Source of the DNA: Flavobacteriaceae bacterium
GTDB taxonomy: Bacteria > Bacteroidota > Bacteroidia > Flavobacteriales > Flavobacteriaceae
NCBI GenBank assembly: GCA_030148025.1
Contig: JASBUG010000009.1
Location: 1 to 64,000, forward strand
Length of the DNA: 64,000 nt
Direction of reading: 5' to 3'
Position 1 is the stretch's first letter. Each line of letters begins with the position of its first letter. Positions 1-8,824 of the stretch are shown here, piece by piece. The notes below the pieces were generated by a model, which did not search any database, was not told the origin of the DNA, and saw only the letters and a list, made by a program, of their open reading frames with translations. The position numbers and the translations under genes are program-made.

Positions 1-542
1 ATGGTCACTTCGGATCTACCAACTCTACAACAGCTTGTGAGCAACCTGCTGGATATTCTCTAGTAGCACCTGCGACTCCTGACTGTGATGATAATGATAG
101 CGATGAGTTCCCTGGACAAACTTGGTACATCGGTGTCGATAATGATGGTGATGGTCACTTCGGATCGACGAACTCTACAACAGCTTGTGAGCAACCTGCT
201 GGATATTCTCTAGTAGCACCTGCAACACCTGACTGTGATGATAATGATAGTGATGAGTTCCCTGGACAAACTTGGTACATTGGTGTTGATAATGATGGCG
301 ATGGTCACTTCGGATCAACGAACTCTACAACAGCCTGTGAGCAACCTGCTGGATATTCTCTAGTAGCACCTGCTACTCCTGACTGTGATGATAATGATAG
401 CGATGAGTTCCCTGGGCAAACTTGGTACATCGGTGTCGATAATGATGGTGATGGATTCTTTGGATCTACTAATTCTACTACAGCTTGTGAGCAACCTGCT
501 GGATATTCTCTGGTAGCACCTGCAACACCTGACTGTGATGAT
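1..542 (+). repeat. Tandem 150-bp in-frame repeat, about 3.6 copies
   Basis: Copies start at 1, 151, 301 and 451, giving an exact 150-bp (50-codon) period. The fourth copy diverges near 540. Copies 1 and 2 differ at eight positions, all in third codon positions and all silent. Copy 3 also differs only silently. Copy 4 has a His to Phe change at its start. The array encodes the MopE-like surface repeats and extends beyond the left edge. Confidence 0.95.
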
Positions 543-896
543 TTAGATCCAGCGATAAATCCTGGAGCTACTGAAATTATAGATAATGATGTTGATGAAA
601 ATTGTGACGGAACAATTGAATATACATTAGGTGGAAAAGAAGTAGATCTAGTCGCTCTTAAAATCACTCCTAATCCGTTTGATTCAAACATTACGATAAC
701 ACTACCATATAATGGACACTTCAATATTAAGCTTTTTGACCTAAAAGGCAGATTGATCTATCAAGATAATTTTTCAAGTGTTAATAGTAAAATTGACATC
801 AATAACTTTGGTAACCTTTCTTCAGGTGCTTATTTAATAAGAATTCAAGATAAAGAAACTGGAGTTAACACAATGAAAAAGCTTATTAGAGAATAA
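1..896 (+). CDS. T9SS-secreted MopE-repeat protein, 3' end only
   Basis: This open frame enters from the left edge (first full codon at base 3) and has no start in the window. It encodes three full 50-residue repeats and part of a fourth, each with Asp-rich DCDDNDSDEFPG and VDNDGDG motifs. A canonical MopE-type DCDDLDPAINPG unit and DNDVDENCDG follow. Such Asp/Asn-rich repeats resemble calcium-binding MopE or thrombospondin type 3 repeats. The last 80 or so residues are a T9SS type A sorting domain (ITPNPF, FDLKGRLIY, SSGAYLIRI, final KKLIRE). The protein is therefore probably exported through the outer membrane by the type IX system and anchored or released at the surface. The N-terminal function is unseen. 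A strong terminator follows the stop. Confidence 0.9.
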   Translation, partial: GHFGSTNSTTACEQPAGYSLVAPATPDCDDNDSDEFPGQTWYIGVDNDGDGHFGSTNSTTACEQPAGYSLVAPATPDCDDNDSDEFPGQTWYIGVDNDGDGHFGSTNSTTACEQPAGYSLVAPATPDCDDNDSDEFPGQTWYIGVDNDGDGFFGSTNSTTACEQPAGYSLVAPATPDCDDLDPAINPGATEIIDNDVDENCDGTIEYTLGGKEVDLVALKITPNPFDSNITITLPYNGHFNIKLFDLKGRLIYQDNFSSVNSKIDINNFGNLSSGAYLIRIQDKETGVNTMKKLIRE

Positions 897-914
897 ATAT
901 TCATAAAATTTCAT

Positions 915-948
915 AAAAAGGTCGATTTTTTTACAAAGTCGACCTTTT
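915..948 (+). terminator. Rho-independent terminator of the MopE-repeat gene
   Basis: Inverted repeat AAAAGGTCGA (916-925) / TCGACCTTTT (939-948) with a 13-base T-rich loop, 20 bases after the stop. The arm ends in a T run. Confidence 0.85.
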
Positions 949-988
949 ACTTATTCTGCTGATTTTCAATTATATACAAAATTAACTA

Positions 989-1052
989 TGCATTTCGTCG
1001 ATTTTTTCTGCATTTAAACTGTGTATTTCATCGATTTTTTTTGCATTTCATA
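989..1052 (+). promoter_or_regulatory. Tandem LytTR-like direct repeats upstream of the first giant T9SS gene
   Basis: Four TGCATTTC-like half-sites lie at 989 (TGCATTTCGTCGA), 1009 (TGCATTTAAA), 1022 (TGTATTTCATCGA) and 1042 (TGCATTTCATAGA). They form two pairs, each with a 20-base internal period, and the pairs are 33 bases apart. T-runs separate the half-sites. The same element precedes the second giant gene (8721-8757). LytTR regulators are known to bind direct repeats about one to two helical turns apart (AgrA and ComE sites about 21 bases centre to centre). The CATTTCA core resembles ComE half-sites. Assignment to a LytTR protein is inference. Confidence 0.6.
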
Positions 1053-1071
1053 GAATTTAGATATATACTTG
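1040..1071 (+). promoter_or_regulatory. Bacteroidota-type promoter for the first giant gene
   Basis: TTTG (1040-1043), 20 bases, then TATACTTG (1064-1071), which matches seven of eight positions of TAnnTTTG. The -33 box is part of the last direct-repeat half-site, so a bound regulator would contact the promoter directly. Transcription would start near 1077, leaving a leader of about 35 bases. Confidence 0.6.
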
Positions 1072-1093
1072 CACTGTCAATTGTTATTAACTT

Positions 1094-1111
1094 ATTAGTT
1101 CCCCAACTAAT
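1094..1111 (+). promoter_or_regulatory. Leader hairpin abutting the start codon
   Basis: ATTAGTT (1094-1100), CCCC loop, AACTAAT (1105-1111). The hairpin ends two bases before the ATG at 1113, so it would cover the ribosome entry site. A similar hairpin (ATTAGT-CCCAA-ACTAAT) precedes the paralogue at 8793-8809. Confidence 0.5.
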
Positions 1112-1112
1112 T

Positions 1113-4100
1113 ATGAAAAAATTCAACATCTCAGTTAGGATAGGTACGTGTATACTTTTCTTTCTAATAGCGCTAAATGCAAAGTCTCAAACCCCAGACT
1201 TTAGAGTACAACATCTGCAACACGATGTTACTAATGCAGCAACAACAAACAACTCATCTTTTACAGCTGTTTCATCATTAAACAGTGCATTTGTACTTGC
1301 GAATAACAATCGTAAAACTCATGCTGGTAATAATGGTGCTGGAGGAAACCTAGAGGGAGATGATCTTGCTGGAGCAAGACAGCTTACAGCTACAAATACA
1401 TTAACTTACTATCGTCAGTCGGGGTCAGTGGGTACCAACATGAGATTCAATTCTTCAATTTGGGAATATGTTGGACCCGCTAATGGCGATAATGAATTTA
1501 TAGTAAGAGGACGATATGCTGTTTCTCTTAACGGAATTAACAACAATGTAACGCAAGCCTTAACAGGTATTACTAATGCAAGTGATTGTATACCATTTAT
1601 AACAGGAATCCTAAACAACTCAACAGCCGATGATGCCGATTCTGGAACAGCGATTGCCTATTTAGAAAATGCGACTACCCTAAGAGTACAAAAAGGATCT
1701 AATGGAAATAATGTAACAGTTTATATTACTGTAGTAGAATTTACTGGTACGAATTGGAATGTGCTTCATGGTGATAGCGGAAATGTTTCAGCTGATACAG
1801 GAAGTATCACATTAAGGAACAATGCTGATGGGACTGGAACTGCTACCAATGTAAGCAACTGGAATGATGCTATTATATTTGGTCAACATAGAGGCGATAA
1901 TACTGCTAGTGGTACAAATGATGCTATTGCTGATAACTGGCCAGTAATGGATCCAGGAGGAAATAATCAAACTGTAGATTGGACATTTAATGCTAACCAT
2001 GATTCAAATGGAACAAACAGACAATTTGTGCATGTACTTTCAAATACTGGATTAAATGTAACACGTTTTCAAAATACCAGTAATACAGCAAACGAAACAA
2101 CAATAGATATCTCTACAGCAGGGTTAACAGGAACAGATGAAGCCCTAATAGTAGGGTCATCAATATCAAGTGGAAATGGAACCGCTTACGCAAGGGGATG
2201 GAGAAACTACTATTTCAATTCTACCACACAAGCGGCTCACTGGAGCCATAGAAGTGGAAATACAATGAATCATGAAATTCAAATCATTGACCTAAGTGCA
2301 TTAACGACAACTCCTGCTGTTCCAGAAATTAACATTGTTGGTAATGGAAACACCATTAACGATGGAGATACAACACCTAGTCTAACTAACGATACCGACT
2401 TTGGAAGTTTAAATGTTCTAGCTGGTTCAAATGCTAACACATTTACTATTCAAAACACAGGTGGCGTAGATCTAAACCTAACTGGTGGTGCACCTTATGT
2501 TACCATAACTGGAGCAAATGCTGGAGATTTTACATTAACAGCTAATCCAACATCTCCAATAGCAGCTTCTGGAAGTACAACATTTACTATTACTTTCGAT
2601 CCTAGTGCAACTGGTTTAAGAACTGCTACAGTATCAATTGCAAATGACGATTCTGATGAAAACCCATATACATTCGACATACAAGGAACTGGAACTTTAA
2701 ATTATTGTTCGTCTAATGGAAACAATACTAATGATGAATATATTGGAAGAGTACAACTTAATACCATTGATAATACATCAGGTATTGGTACAACTAGTAC
2801 TGGATATTCAGATTTCACAGGCATTTCTACAAACTTAAATGCAAGTAATAATTATACCATTACTATTACACCAACATGGACTGGAAGTACTTTTTCTGAG
2901 GGATACTCGGTTTGGATAGACTATAATCAAGATGGTGACTTTACCGATGCTGGTGAACAAGTATGGACACAAACTGCAACAACAGCTTCACCTGTTTCTG
3001 GTAATTTTACTGTACCTGCTACTGCTACAGCAGGAAATACAAGAATGAGAGTGTCAATGAAATATAATGGTATTCCAACTTCTTGCGAGTCTTTTAATTA
3101 TGGAGAAGTAGAAGATTACACTGTTAACTTAGTCGTAGTTACTTTGCCAGAAATAAATGTACAAGGGAACGGAAATGATATTGCTAATGGAGATACGACA
3201 CCTATAGTTGCAGACGATACAGAATTTGGCACAACAAATACAGGTACAACTGTTGATCATACTTTTACTATACAAAATACTGGAACCAGTACTTTAAACT
3301 TAACTGGAGGTGCACCATTAGTAGATATTACTGGTGATGCAGCTTTTACAATACTAACACAACCTGGAGCGACCACCATTGCTCCTGGAAATAGCTTAAC
3401 TTTTGTGGTTCGATTTGCCCCTACGGTTGTTGGTACTGTAACCGCAGATATTTCTATTGACAATGACGATTCTGATGAAAACCCTTATACATTTAGAGTG
3501 CAAGGAACAGGAAGTGCTCCTGCTCCAGAAATAAATGTAACTGGAGGAGGTACAACAATCGCAGATGGTGATATTACACCTTCAGCAATAGATAACACGT
3601 ACTTTGGAAGTGTTCCGGAAGCAGCTGGTTCAATAGCCAATACATTTACAATTGAAAATACAGGTGCAGTTAATCTATTATTAACAGATCCGAGTCCATA
3701 TATTACAATTACAGGAGACATTGCAGATTTCACATTAACCGCAAATCCGACATCTCCAATTGCTGGATCTGGAAGCACAACCTTTACTATTACTTTCGAT
3801 CCAACTGTAGTTGGAATGCGTAATGCAACAGTTTCTATAGCAAACAACGATTCTGACGAGAATCCTTATACATTCAGCATACAAGGTTTTGGAGCTGGTC
3901 CATGTAGTACTACCGTATTACATACAGCAGATTTTGAAAGTGGATTAGACGGATGGACAGACGGAGGAACTGATGCTGCTAGAGTTAACAACTCTGGAAG
4001 ATCCTATTTAAACAATCATAGTTTAGAAATTAGAAGCTTAGATGCTGCTGGAAATAACTCATCGTTCCTTTCTCCATTATTTGATCTAGGAACATATGAC

Positions 4101-7100
4101 AAAGTAGACATTAAGTTTTTCTTCACTGCATATAATGTTGAAAACACTGAAAACTTTTTAATAGAATATAGTAGTGACAGTGGTGCTACCTGGACTACTG
4201 TAAACGATTATATATGTGGAGATGTTGTAGATAAGGATTCTGATTACGAAAGCACAAACTCTATTATTTTCTACGCAAAAACCTCAACATTACTTAATAG
4301 TGCTTTTTCTTTTCCTGCTGGATTAACATCGCAATTTAGAGTTAGAAGTGATGCCAGCGATACTACCGATTTGATCTACATAGATAACATTACCATTTCA
4401 GGAACAGTATATTGCTCTCCAACAAATGGACCAGGAGGTATTACAAGTAATCTCGATCTATGGCTAAAAGCCGATAAACTTGATGGTATTACAGCTGGTA
4501 CTGATGGTGCAAATGTAAGCATGTGGTCTGACAATGGAAAAGGAAACCATGCTGAAACAGTGGTTTCTGGTCAAGAACCAGTATATAGAGATAACGCTGC
4601 AAGAAACTTCAACTTTAATCCAGTTGTAGATTTTGAAAACGATTTTAACACTGCAGTTGCTGATATGACCTATATCAACTCCAGAGACGAATTAAAATCA
4701 ACAGGTGGATTTAACAGTAACGACATGTTTGTGGTAATTATGCCAGATCCCAATATTGTAACAACTATGTTACCAATGGATACTTTTACAAGTACAGACC
4801 CAACTGGAACTACTGCTCAAGAAGACGTAACAGGTTTTGGATATGGTGGCTATACACAGCGTTTATCTGGTGAGTATTTCTCATATTGTATAGGTACATC
4901 ATCAGAAACCTCTCCTGGAGTTTATAGCGGCTATGGCCGTGGAGATTCAAGTGGTACTACAAATTATAATAAGATTAGTGTTATGAATATTAGACATAAT
5001 GCTACTGATACTGATATGGAAATCTATCAAAATGGTGTTCAAGTTGGTACAGCTACAAACGACATTGCTGATTTTGCTTCAGTTAATAATACAAGATTTT
5101 GGTTAGGTAGAAGCCAATACTGGAATGGTAGTTTTGATGGAAGAATAGCAGAAGTGATTACGTATTCTGCTACAAATAGTGACTTAAGTTCTACAGATGC
5201 TAGAAATAGAATTCAATCTTATTTAGCACTAAAATATGGTGTAACCTTAGGTACTAATGGAACATCTCAAGATTATGTAGATTCTAATGGAACTATTATC
5301 TGGGATCAATCAGTTAATACTGGATTTAACTATGATATAGCTGGTATAGGACGTGATGATGCTTCCGAATTAAATCAAAAACAATCTAGTAGCGTAAACG
5401 ATGCTGTAGATGGGTCTGGACCTATCGAAGGCGTGTTAACCATTGGTTTAACAGATATTTATAATACAAACGAAGAAAATAAAACAGTGAATGCGGCCAA
5501 TACATTTAACGATAGGGAGTTTCTAATGTGGGGTAATAATGGCGCCAACCTCAATTTGGCCGCATCTACTATAACAGTAAATATGAGTGCTGGCATAGCT
5601 CCTGCCCTTACGACAAATGTAACATTCACTGCTATGCAGCGTGTTTGGAAAGTTGTTGAAACTGGCGGAGATGTTTCCAGAGTAAAAGTATCTATACCTC
5701 AAAGTGCTGTAAGAAACATTACACCTCCTGGTGACTACTTAATGTTTATTTCAGATACCGGAGTATTTGATCCAACTGCTGATTATAGAATTATGTCAAT
5801 GAACGGTTCAAATCTAGAAACTGAATACGATTTTGATGGTACCAAATACATCACATTTGGATATGCCCCACAAGTTATTGTTGAAAGATCTGTTTATTTT
5901 GATGGTGCAGTTGATTATATCGACATGGAAGATGCCTTAGACCTTAACCCAACAGACTTTACAATTTCTGCTTGGATAAAAAGAGGTGCTGGTTCTGCAA
6001 ATACATCAATCGTGTCAAAAAGAGATGCTGCCTATTCTGAAGGTTATGATGTAAAAATCAACGCTGCTGGAAACTTTGAAGTGTCATGGCAAAATGGAAC
6101 AACTCAAACTATTACAACAGACGTTGCAATACCAATTAATGAATGGCATCAAGTGGCTATAGTTTATAGTGGTGGAACTGCAAACCTTTATATTGATGGT
6201 GTATTAGACAAATCTGCTTCGTTAACAGCTCCAGTAGCTACAACTCAATCATTCTATATTGCTGCTGCTGGTAAAAACACACCTACTGCACATTTTGAAG
6301 GAAATATTGATGAAGTTAGAGTATGGAACACCGCTTTAAATGTTGATCAGTTACGATACATTATGAATCAAGAAATTGAAGACAATGCCACATTTGTTAA
6401 CGGAAGAACAATTCCACAAACCATTACTAACAACGAAGTAGCCAGTATCCCATGGAGTGATCTTGCAGGTTATTACCCGATGTCTGTATACACATATACA
6501 AATACTAATGATGCCTCTGGAAATGGAAATCAAGGAGCACTAAGAAACCTAGATACAGTAGATAGACAAACAGCTCCACTACCATACCAATCGCAAGCAG
6601 ATGGTTCTTGGACTACTGATGCTACATGGTTAAACAACGCTGTACAAACATTACCAAACGCTGTTTCTATTGTAGATGGTACAACACCTATTGATTGGAA
6701 TATTGTAGAGACCAATCACAATATCACTATAGACACTTATGCAAACCTAGGACGTGAACGTTCAGTGCTAGGCTTAGTTGTAGGTAGTAACGAATTACAA
6801 GTTAATGGAAATACTGCTGCTGGTTCTGGTAACGGATTGACTGTAACTCATTATTTAAAACTAGATGGTTCTATTGACCTAGAAGGTGAATCACAATTAA
6901 TTCAATCAAATGATAGTGATCTTGATGCTACTAGTGCTGGAACACTAGAGCGTGATCAACAAGGAACTGCAGATCTTTATACTTACAATTATTGGGCTGC
7001 GCCAGTTGGAGAAAGTAATAATACAACTAACAATAATAATTATACGCTACCTGATGTACTAAATGATGGATCAAATCCGGCAACACCGCAAGCTATAAAC

Positions 7101-8480
7101 TTCCTGACATCAGGATATGATGGAACTTCAGGATCGCCAATTGGAATTGCCGATTATTGGATCTGGAAATATGCCAACCAAGTTAGTGACAACTATCCGT
7201 CTTGGCAACATGTTCGTAGTACTGGTTCACTACAAGCAGGTGAAGGTTTTACTATGAAAGGAACTACTAATACTGGTGGTGTTATTACCAACCAACAAAA
7301 CTATGTGTTTAATGGGAAGCCTCACAATGGTGATATTTCTTTAACACTATCTTCAGGAAATGATTACTTAATTGGAAACCCATATGCCTCTGCCATAGAT
7401 GCTAACGAATTTATTCTTGACAATATAAGCGATGGTGCTGGTAGAGCAGCTTCAAATATTATTGATGGTGCTTTGTATTTCTGGGATCATTTTGCAAGCT
7501 CAACTCATAATTTGGCTGAATATCAAGGTGGTTATGCAACCTATACTTTAATGGGTGGAACTGTAGCAATTTCAAACGATACAAGAATAAATAACACAGG
7601 AGCATTAGGTACCAAAACACCTGAACGCTATATTCCTGTGGGACAAGGTTTCTTTGTAACAGCAGATACTGGCGGACAAGTAACCTTTAAAAATAGTCAA
7701 CGTACATTTAAAACTGAAGCAAGTGATCCTTCAACATTCATGAGAGGTTCAGAAAATACCAAGACAACTGCAAATGATGCTAAACACAATACAGAAACCG
7801 ACACTAGAGAGAAAATAAAACTTATGTTCGATTCTCCTAAAGGATACCATAGACAGCTATTGGTGGGAGTAGATCTAAACGCCAGTGATAATTATGATGT
7901 TGGTTACGATGCACTACTTATTGAAGATAACAATGAAGATATGTATTGGAGTGCTAATAACGAAAAATATATAATTCAGGCAGTAGACAATTTCAAAATT
8001 GCACAAAAATTACCTCTAGCTGTTAAAATTAGTCAGGAAGGAATAGCAACATTAAGTATTGATACTTTAGAAAATATTGACAATACCAAAAACATCTATC
8101 TATACGATAAATTGTTAGAAACCTATCACGATCTAAGAAATGGAGCCTATAACATACACCTAACTGTAGGTGAGCATACTGATAGATTTTCAATAGTATT
8201 TGATAATCATGAGTCCTTAGGAAGCACAAGCTTAGAACTTCATAATATTGATATTCATTATGCAAATACACTAAATAGTATTGTATTAGAAAATCCTACT
8301 AACAAATACATCTCTCAAATAGAAATGTACAATATTGTAGGTCAAAAAGTGTATTCAAATGCAGTTAAAACAAATAACACTAATGCAGAGTACGCAGTTA
8401 AAAACTTAAGTACAGGTGCTTACATTATTAAGTTAATAACAGACAATGGCAACTTTACTAAAAAAGTAGTGGTAGAATAA
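1113..8480 (+). CDS. Giant multidomain T9SS-secreted surface protein, paralogue A
   Basis: The protein is about 2455 aa. I start it at ATG 1113, giving a clear signal peptide (MKKFNISVRIG to NAKSQ). The longer TTG frame from 1041 begins inside the promoter repeat and is unlikely. Approximate order: an unrecognised N-terminal head (to 400); an Ig-like choice-of-anchor D domain (404-527); a GEVED-like domain (530-673, with WIDYNQDGDF and NYGEVEDYTV); two more anchor D domains (679-800, 805-926); a MAM-like domain (930-1100); a lectin-like region starting LDLWLKADKL (1107-1585); a LamG domain (1590-1740); a long region shared with paralogue B; and a type A sorting domain (last 80 aa, ending KKVVVE). 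The domains suggest adhesion or glycan binding at the cell surface; the ligand is unknown. Confidence 0.93.
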   Translation: MKKFNISVRIGTCILFFLIALNAKSQTPDFRVQHLQHDVTNAATTNNSSFTAVSSLNSAFVLANNNRKTHAGNNGAGGNLEGDDLAGARQLTATNTLTYYRQSGSVGTNMRFNSSIWEYVGPANGDNEFIVRGRYAVSLNGINNNVTQALTGITNASDCIPFITGILNNSTADDADSGTAIAYLENATTLRVQKGSNGNNVTVYITVVEFTGTNWNVLHGDSGNVSADTGSITLRNNADGTGTATNVSNWNDAIIFGQHRGDNTASGTNDAIADNWPVMDPGGNNQTVDWTFNANHDSNGTNRQFVHVLSNTGLNVTRFQNTSNTANETTIDISTAGLTGTDEALIVGSSISSGNGTAYARGWRNYYFNSTTQAAHWSHRSGNTMNHEIQIIDLSALTTTPAVPEINIVGNGNTINDGDTTPSLTNDTDFGSLNVLAGSNANTFTIQNTGGVDLNLTGGAPYVTITGANAGDFTLTANPTSPIAASGSTTFTITFDPSATGLRTATVSIANDDSDENPYTFDIQGTGTLNYCSSNGNNTNDEYIGRVQLNTIDNTSGIGTTSTGYSDFTGISTNLNASNNYTITITPTWTGSTFSEGYSVWIDYNQDGDFTDAGEQVWTQTATTASPVSGNFTVPATATAGNTRMRVSMKYNGIPTSCESFNYGEVEDYTVNLVVVTLPEINVQGNGNDIANGDTTPIVADDTEFGTTNTGTTVDHTFTIQNTGTSTLNLTGGAPLVDITGDAAFTILTQPGATTIAPGNSLTFVVRFAPTVVGTVTADISIDNDDSDENPYTFRVQGTGSAPAPEINVTGGGTTIADGDITPSAIDNTYFGSVPEAAGSIANTFTIENTGAVNLLLTDPSPYITITGDIADFTLTANPTSPIAGSGSTTFTITFDPTVVGMRNATVSIANNDSDENPYTFSIQGFGAGPCSTTVLHTADFESGLDGWTDGGTDAARVNNSGRSYLNNHSLEIRSLDAAGNNSSFLSPLFDLGTYDKVDIKFFFTAYNVENTENFLIEYSSDSGATWTTVNDYICGDVVDKDSDYESTNSIIFYAKTSTLLNSAFSFPAGLTSQFRVRSDASDTTDLIYIDNITISGTVYCSPTNGPGGITSNLDLWLKADKLDGITAGTDGANVSMWSDNGKGNHAETVVSGQEPVYRDNAARNFNFNPVVDFENDFNTAVADMTYINSRDELKSTGGFNSNDMFVVIMPDPNIVTTMLPMDTFTSTDPTGTTAQEDVTGFGYGGYTQRLSGEYFSYCIGTSSETSPGVYSGYGRGDSSGTTNYNKISVMNIRHNATDTDMEIYQNGVQVGTATNDIADFASVNNTRFWLGRSQYWNGSFDGRIAEVITYSATNSDLSSTDARNRIQSYLALKYGVTLGTNGTSQDYVDSNGTIIWDQSVNTGFNYDIAGIGRDDASELNQKQSSSVNDAVDGSGPIEGVLTIGLTDIYNTNEENKTVNAANTFNDREFLMWGNNGANLNLAASTITVNMSAGIAPALTTNVTFTAMQRVWKVVETGGDVSRVKVSIPQSAVRNITPPGDYLMFISDTGVFDPTADYRIMSMNGSNLETEYDFDGTKYITFGYAPQVIVERSVYFDGAVDYIDMEDALDLNPTDFTISAWIKRGAGSANTSIVSKRDAAYSEGYDVKINAAGNFEVSWQNGTTQTITTDVAIPINEWHQVAIVYSGGTANLYIDGVLDKSASLTAPVATTQSFYIAAAGKNTPTAHFEGNIDEVRVWNTALNVDQLRYIMNQEIEDNATFVNGRTIPQTITNNEVASIPWSDLAGYYPMSVYTYTNTNDASGNGNQGALRNLDTVDRQTAPLPYQSQADGSWTTDATWLNNAVQTLPNAVSIVDGTTPIDWNIVETNHNITIDTYANLGRERSVLGLVVGSNELQVNGNTAAGSGNGLTVTHYLKLDGSIDLEGESQLIQSNDSDLDATSAGTLERDQQGTADLYTYNYWAAPVGESNNTTNNNNYTLPDVLNDGSNPATPQAINFLTSGYDGTSGSPIGIADYWIWKYANQVSDNYPSWQHVRSTGSLQAGEGFTMKGTTNTGGVITNQQNYVFNGKPHNGDISLTLSSGNDYLIGNPYASAIDANEFILDNISDGAGRAASNIIDGALYFWDHFASSTHNLAEYQGGYATYTLMGGTVAISNDTRINNTGALGTKTPERYIPVGQGFFVTADTGGQVTFKNSQRTFKTEASDPSTFMRGSENTKTTANDAKHNTETDTREKIKLMFDSPKGYHRQLLVGVDLNASDNYDVGYDALLIEDNNEDMYWSANNEKYIIQAVDNFKIAQKLPLAVKISQEGIATLSIDTLENIDNTKNIYLYDKLLETYHDLRNGAYNIHLTVGEHTDRFSIVFDNHESLGSTSLELHNIDIHYANTLNSIVLENPTNKYISQIEMYNIVGQKVYSNAVKTNNTNAEYAVKNLSTGAYIIKLITDNGNFTKKVVVE

Positions 8481-8558
8481 CACTATAGGTATACTGGTTA
8501 ATTTATTTTCAATTACTATAATCCAAGTTATCCATAAGTATATTTTAAAGTAGGAAAG

Positions 8559-8582
8559 TACGTCTTTGGGGGGCGTATTTTT
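8559..8582 (+). terminator. Weak stem-loop after giant paralogue A
   Basis: TACGTC (8559-8564) pairs with GGCGTA (8572-8577), with one G-T wobble, followed by a T run. A stronger terminator follows at 8598. Confidence 0.5.
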
Positions 8583-8597
8583 CTGCCACTACAATTT

Positions 8598-8624
8598 AAA
8601 AATGACCTTTTCGGTCATTTTTTT
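8598..8624 (+). terminator. Rho-independent terminator after giant paralogue A
   Basis: AAAAATGACC (8598-8607), loop TTTTC, GGTCATTTTT (8613-8622) and further T. Together with the weak stem at 8559 and the promoter elements at 8721-8809, this explains most of the 344-base gap between the two giant genes. I see nothing else in that gap. Confidence 0.85.
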
Positions 8625-8720
8625 GCATTTAAAGAAGGCTTAATCTTACATTTTAGTCAAAATTTCACATTTTTTAAGCAATTACAACTCACTGTTTATC
8701 AGTGATTTAAAACACAATGA

Positions 8721-8757
8721 TGCATTTCATCGATTTTTTTTTGCATTTCACCGATTA
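8721..8757 (+). promoter_or_regulatory. LytTR-like direct repeat upstream of the second giant gene
   Basis: Half-sites TGCATTTCATCGATTTTT at 8721 and TGCATTTCACCGATT at 8742, a 21-base period. The sequence is nearly the same as the element at 989-1052, while the surrounding DNA has diverged. This points to a conserved regulatory site rather than simple duplication. Confidence 0.6.
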
Positions 8758-8770
8758 AAGCCTATTTTTA
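8740..8770 (+). promoter_or_regulatory. Promoter for the second giant gene
   Basis: TTTG (8740-8743), 19 bases, TATTTTTA (8763-8770; seven of eight against TAnnTTTG). As in paralogue A, the -33 box is the start of the second half-site. Confidence 0.5.
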
Positions 8771-8792
8771 CTAAGTAATTGAAAATAAATTA

Positions 8793-8809
8793 ATTAGTCC
8801 CAAACTAAT
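8793..8809 (+). promoter_or_regulatory. Leader hairpin of the second giant gene
   Basis: ATTAGT (8793-8798), loop CCCAA, ACTAAT (8804-8809), 15 bases before the ATG at 8825. It has the same stem and a similar C-rich loop to the hairpin at 1094-1111. Confidence 0.45.
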
Positions 8810-8824
8810 AAAATTTGACCGCTT

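Noticed and set aside
1-542. CRISPR-like regular repeats
   Set aside because: The units are adjacent, 150 bp long and in frame within a protein. There are no spacers.
305-724. 139-aa minus-strand open frame
   Set aside because: It lies wholly opposite the MopE-repeat gene and mirrors its codon pattern.
1041-1112. Longer TTG start for giant paralogue A
   Set aside because: The TTG is inside the promoter repeat. The ATG at 1113 gives a proper signal peptide.
3485-3847. 120-aa minus-strand open frame
   Set aside because: It is a shadow of an anchor D domain. Similar shadows recur opposite the other copies of the same domain.
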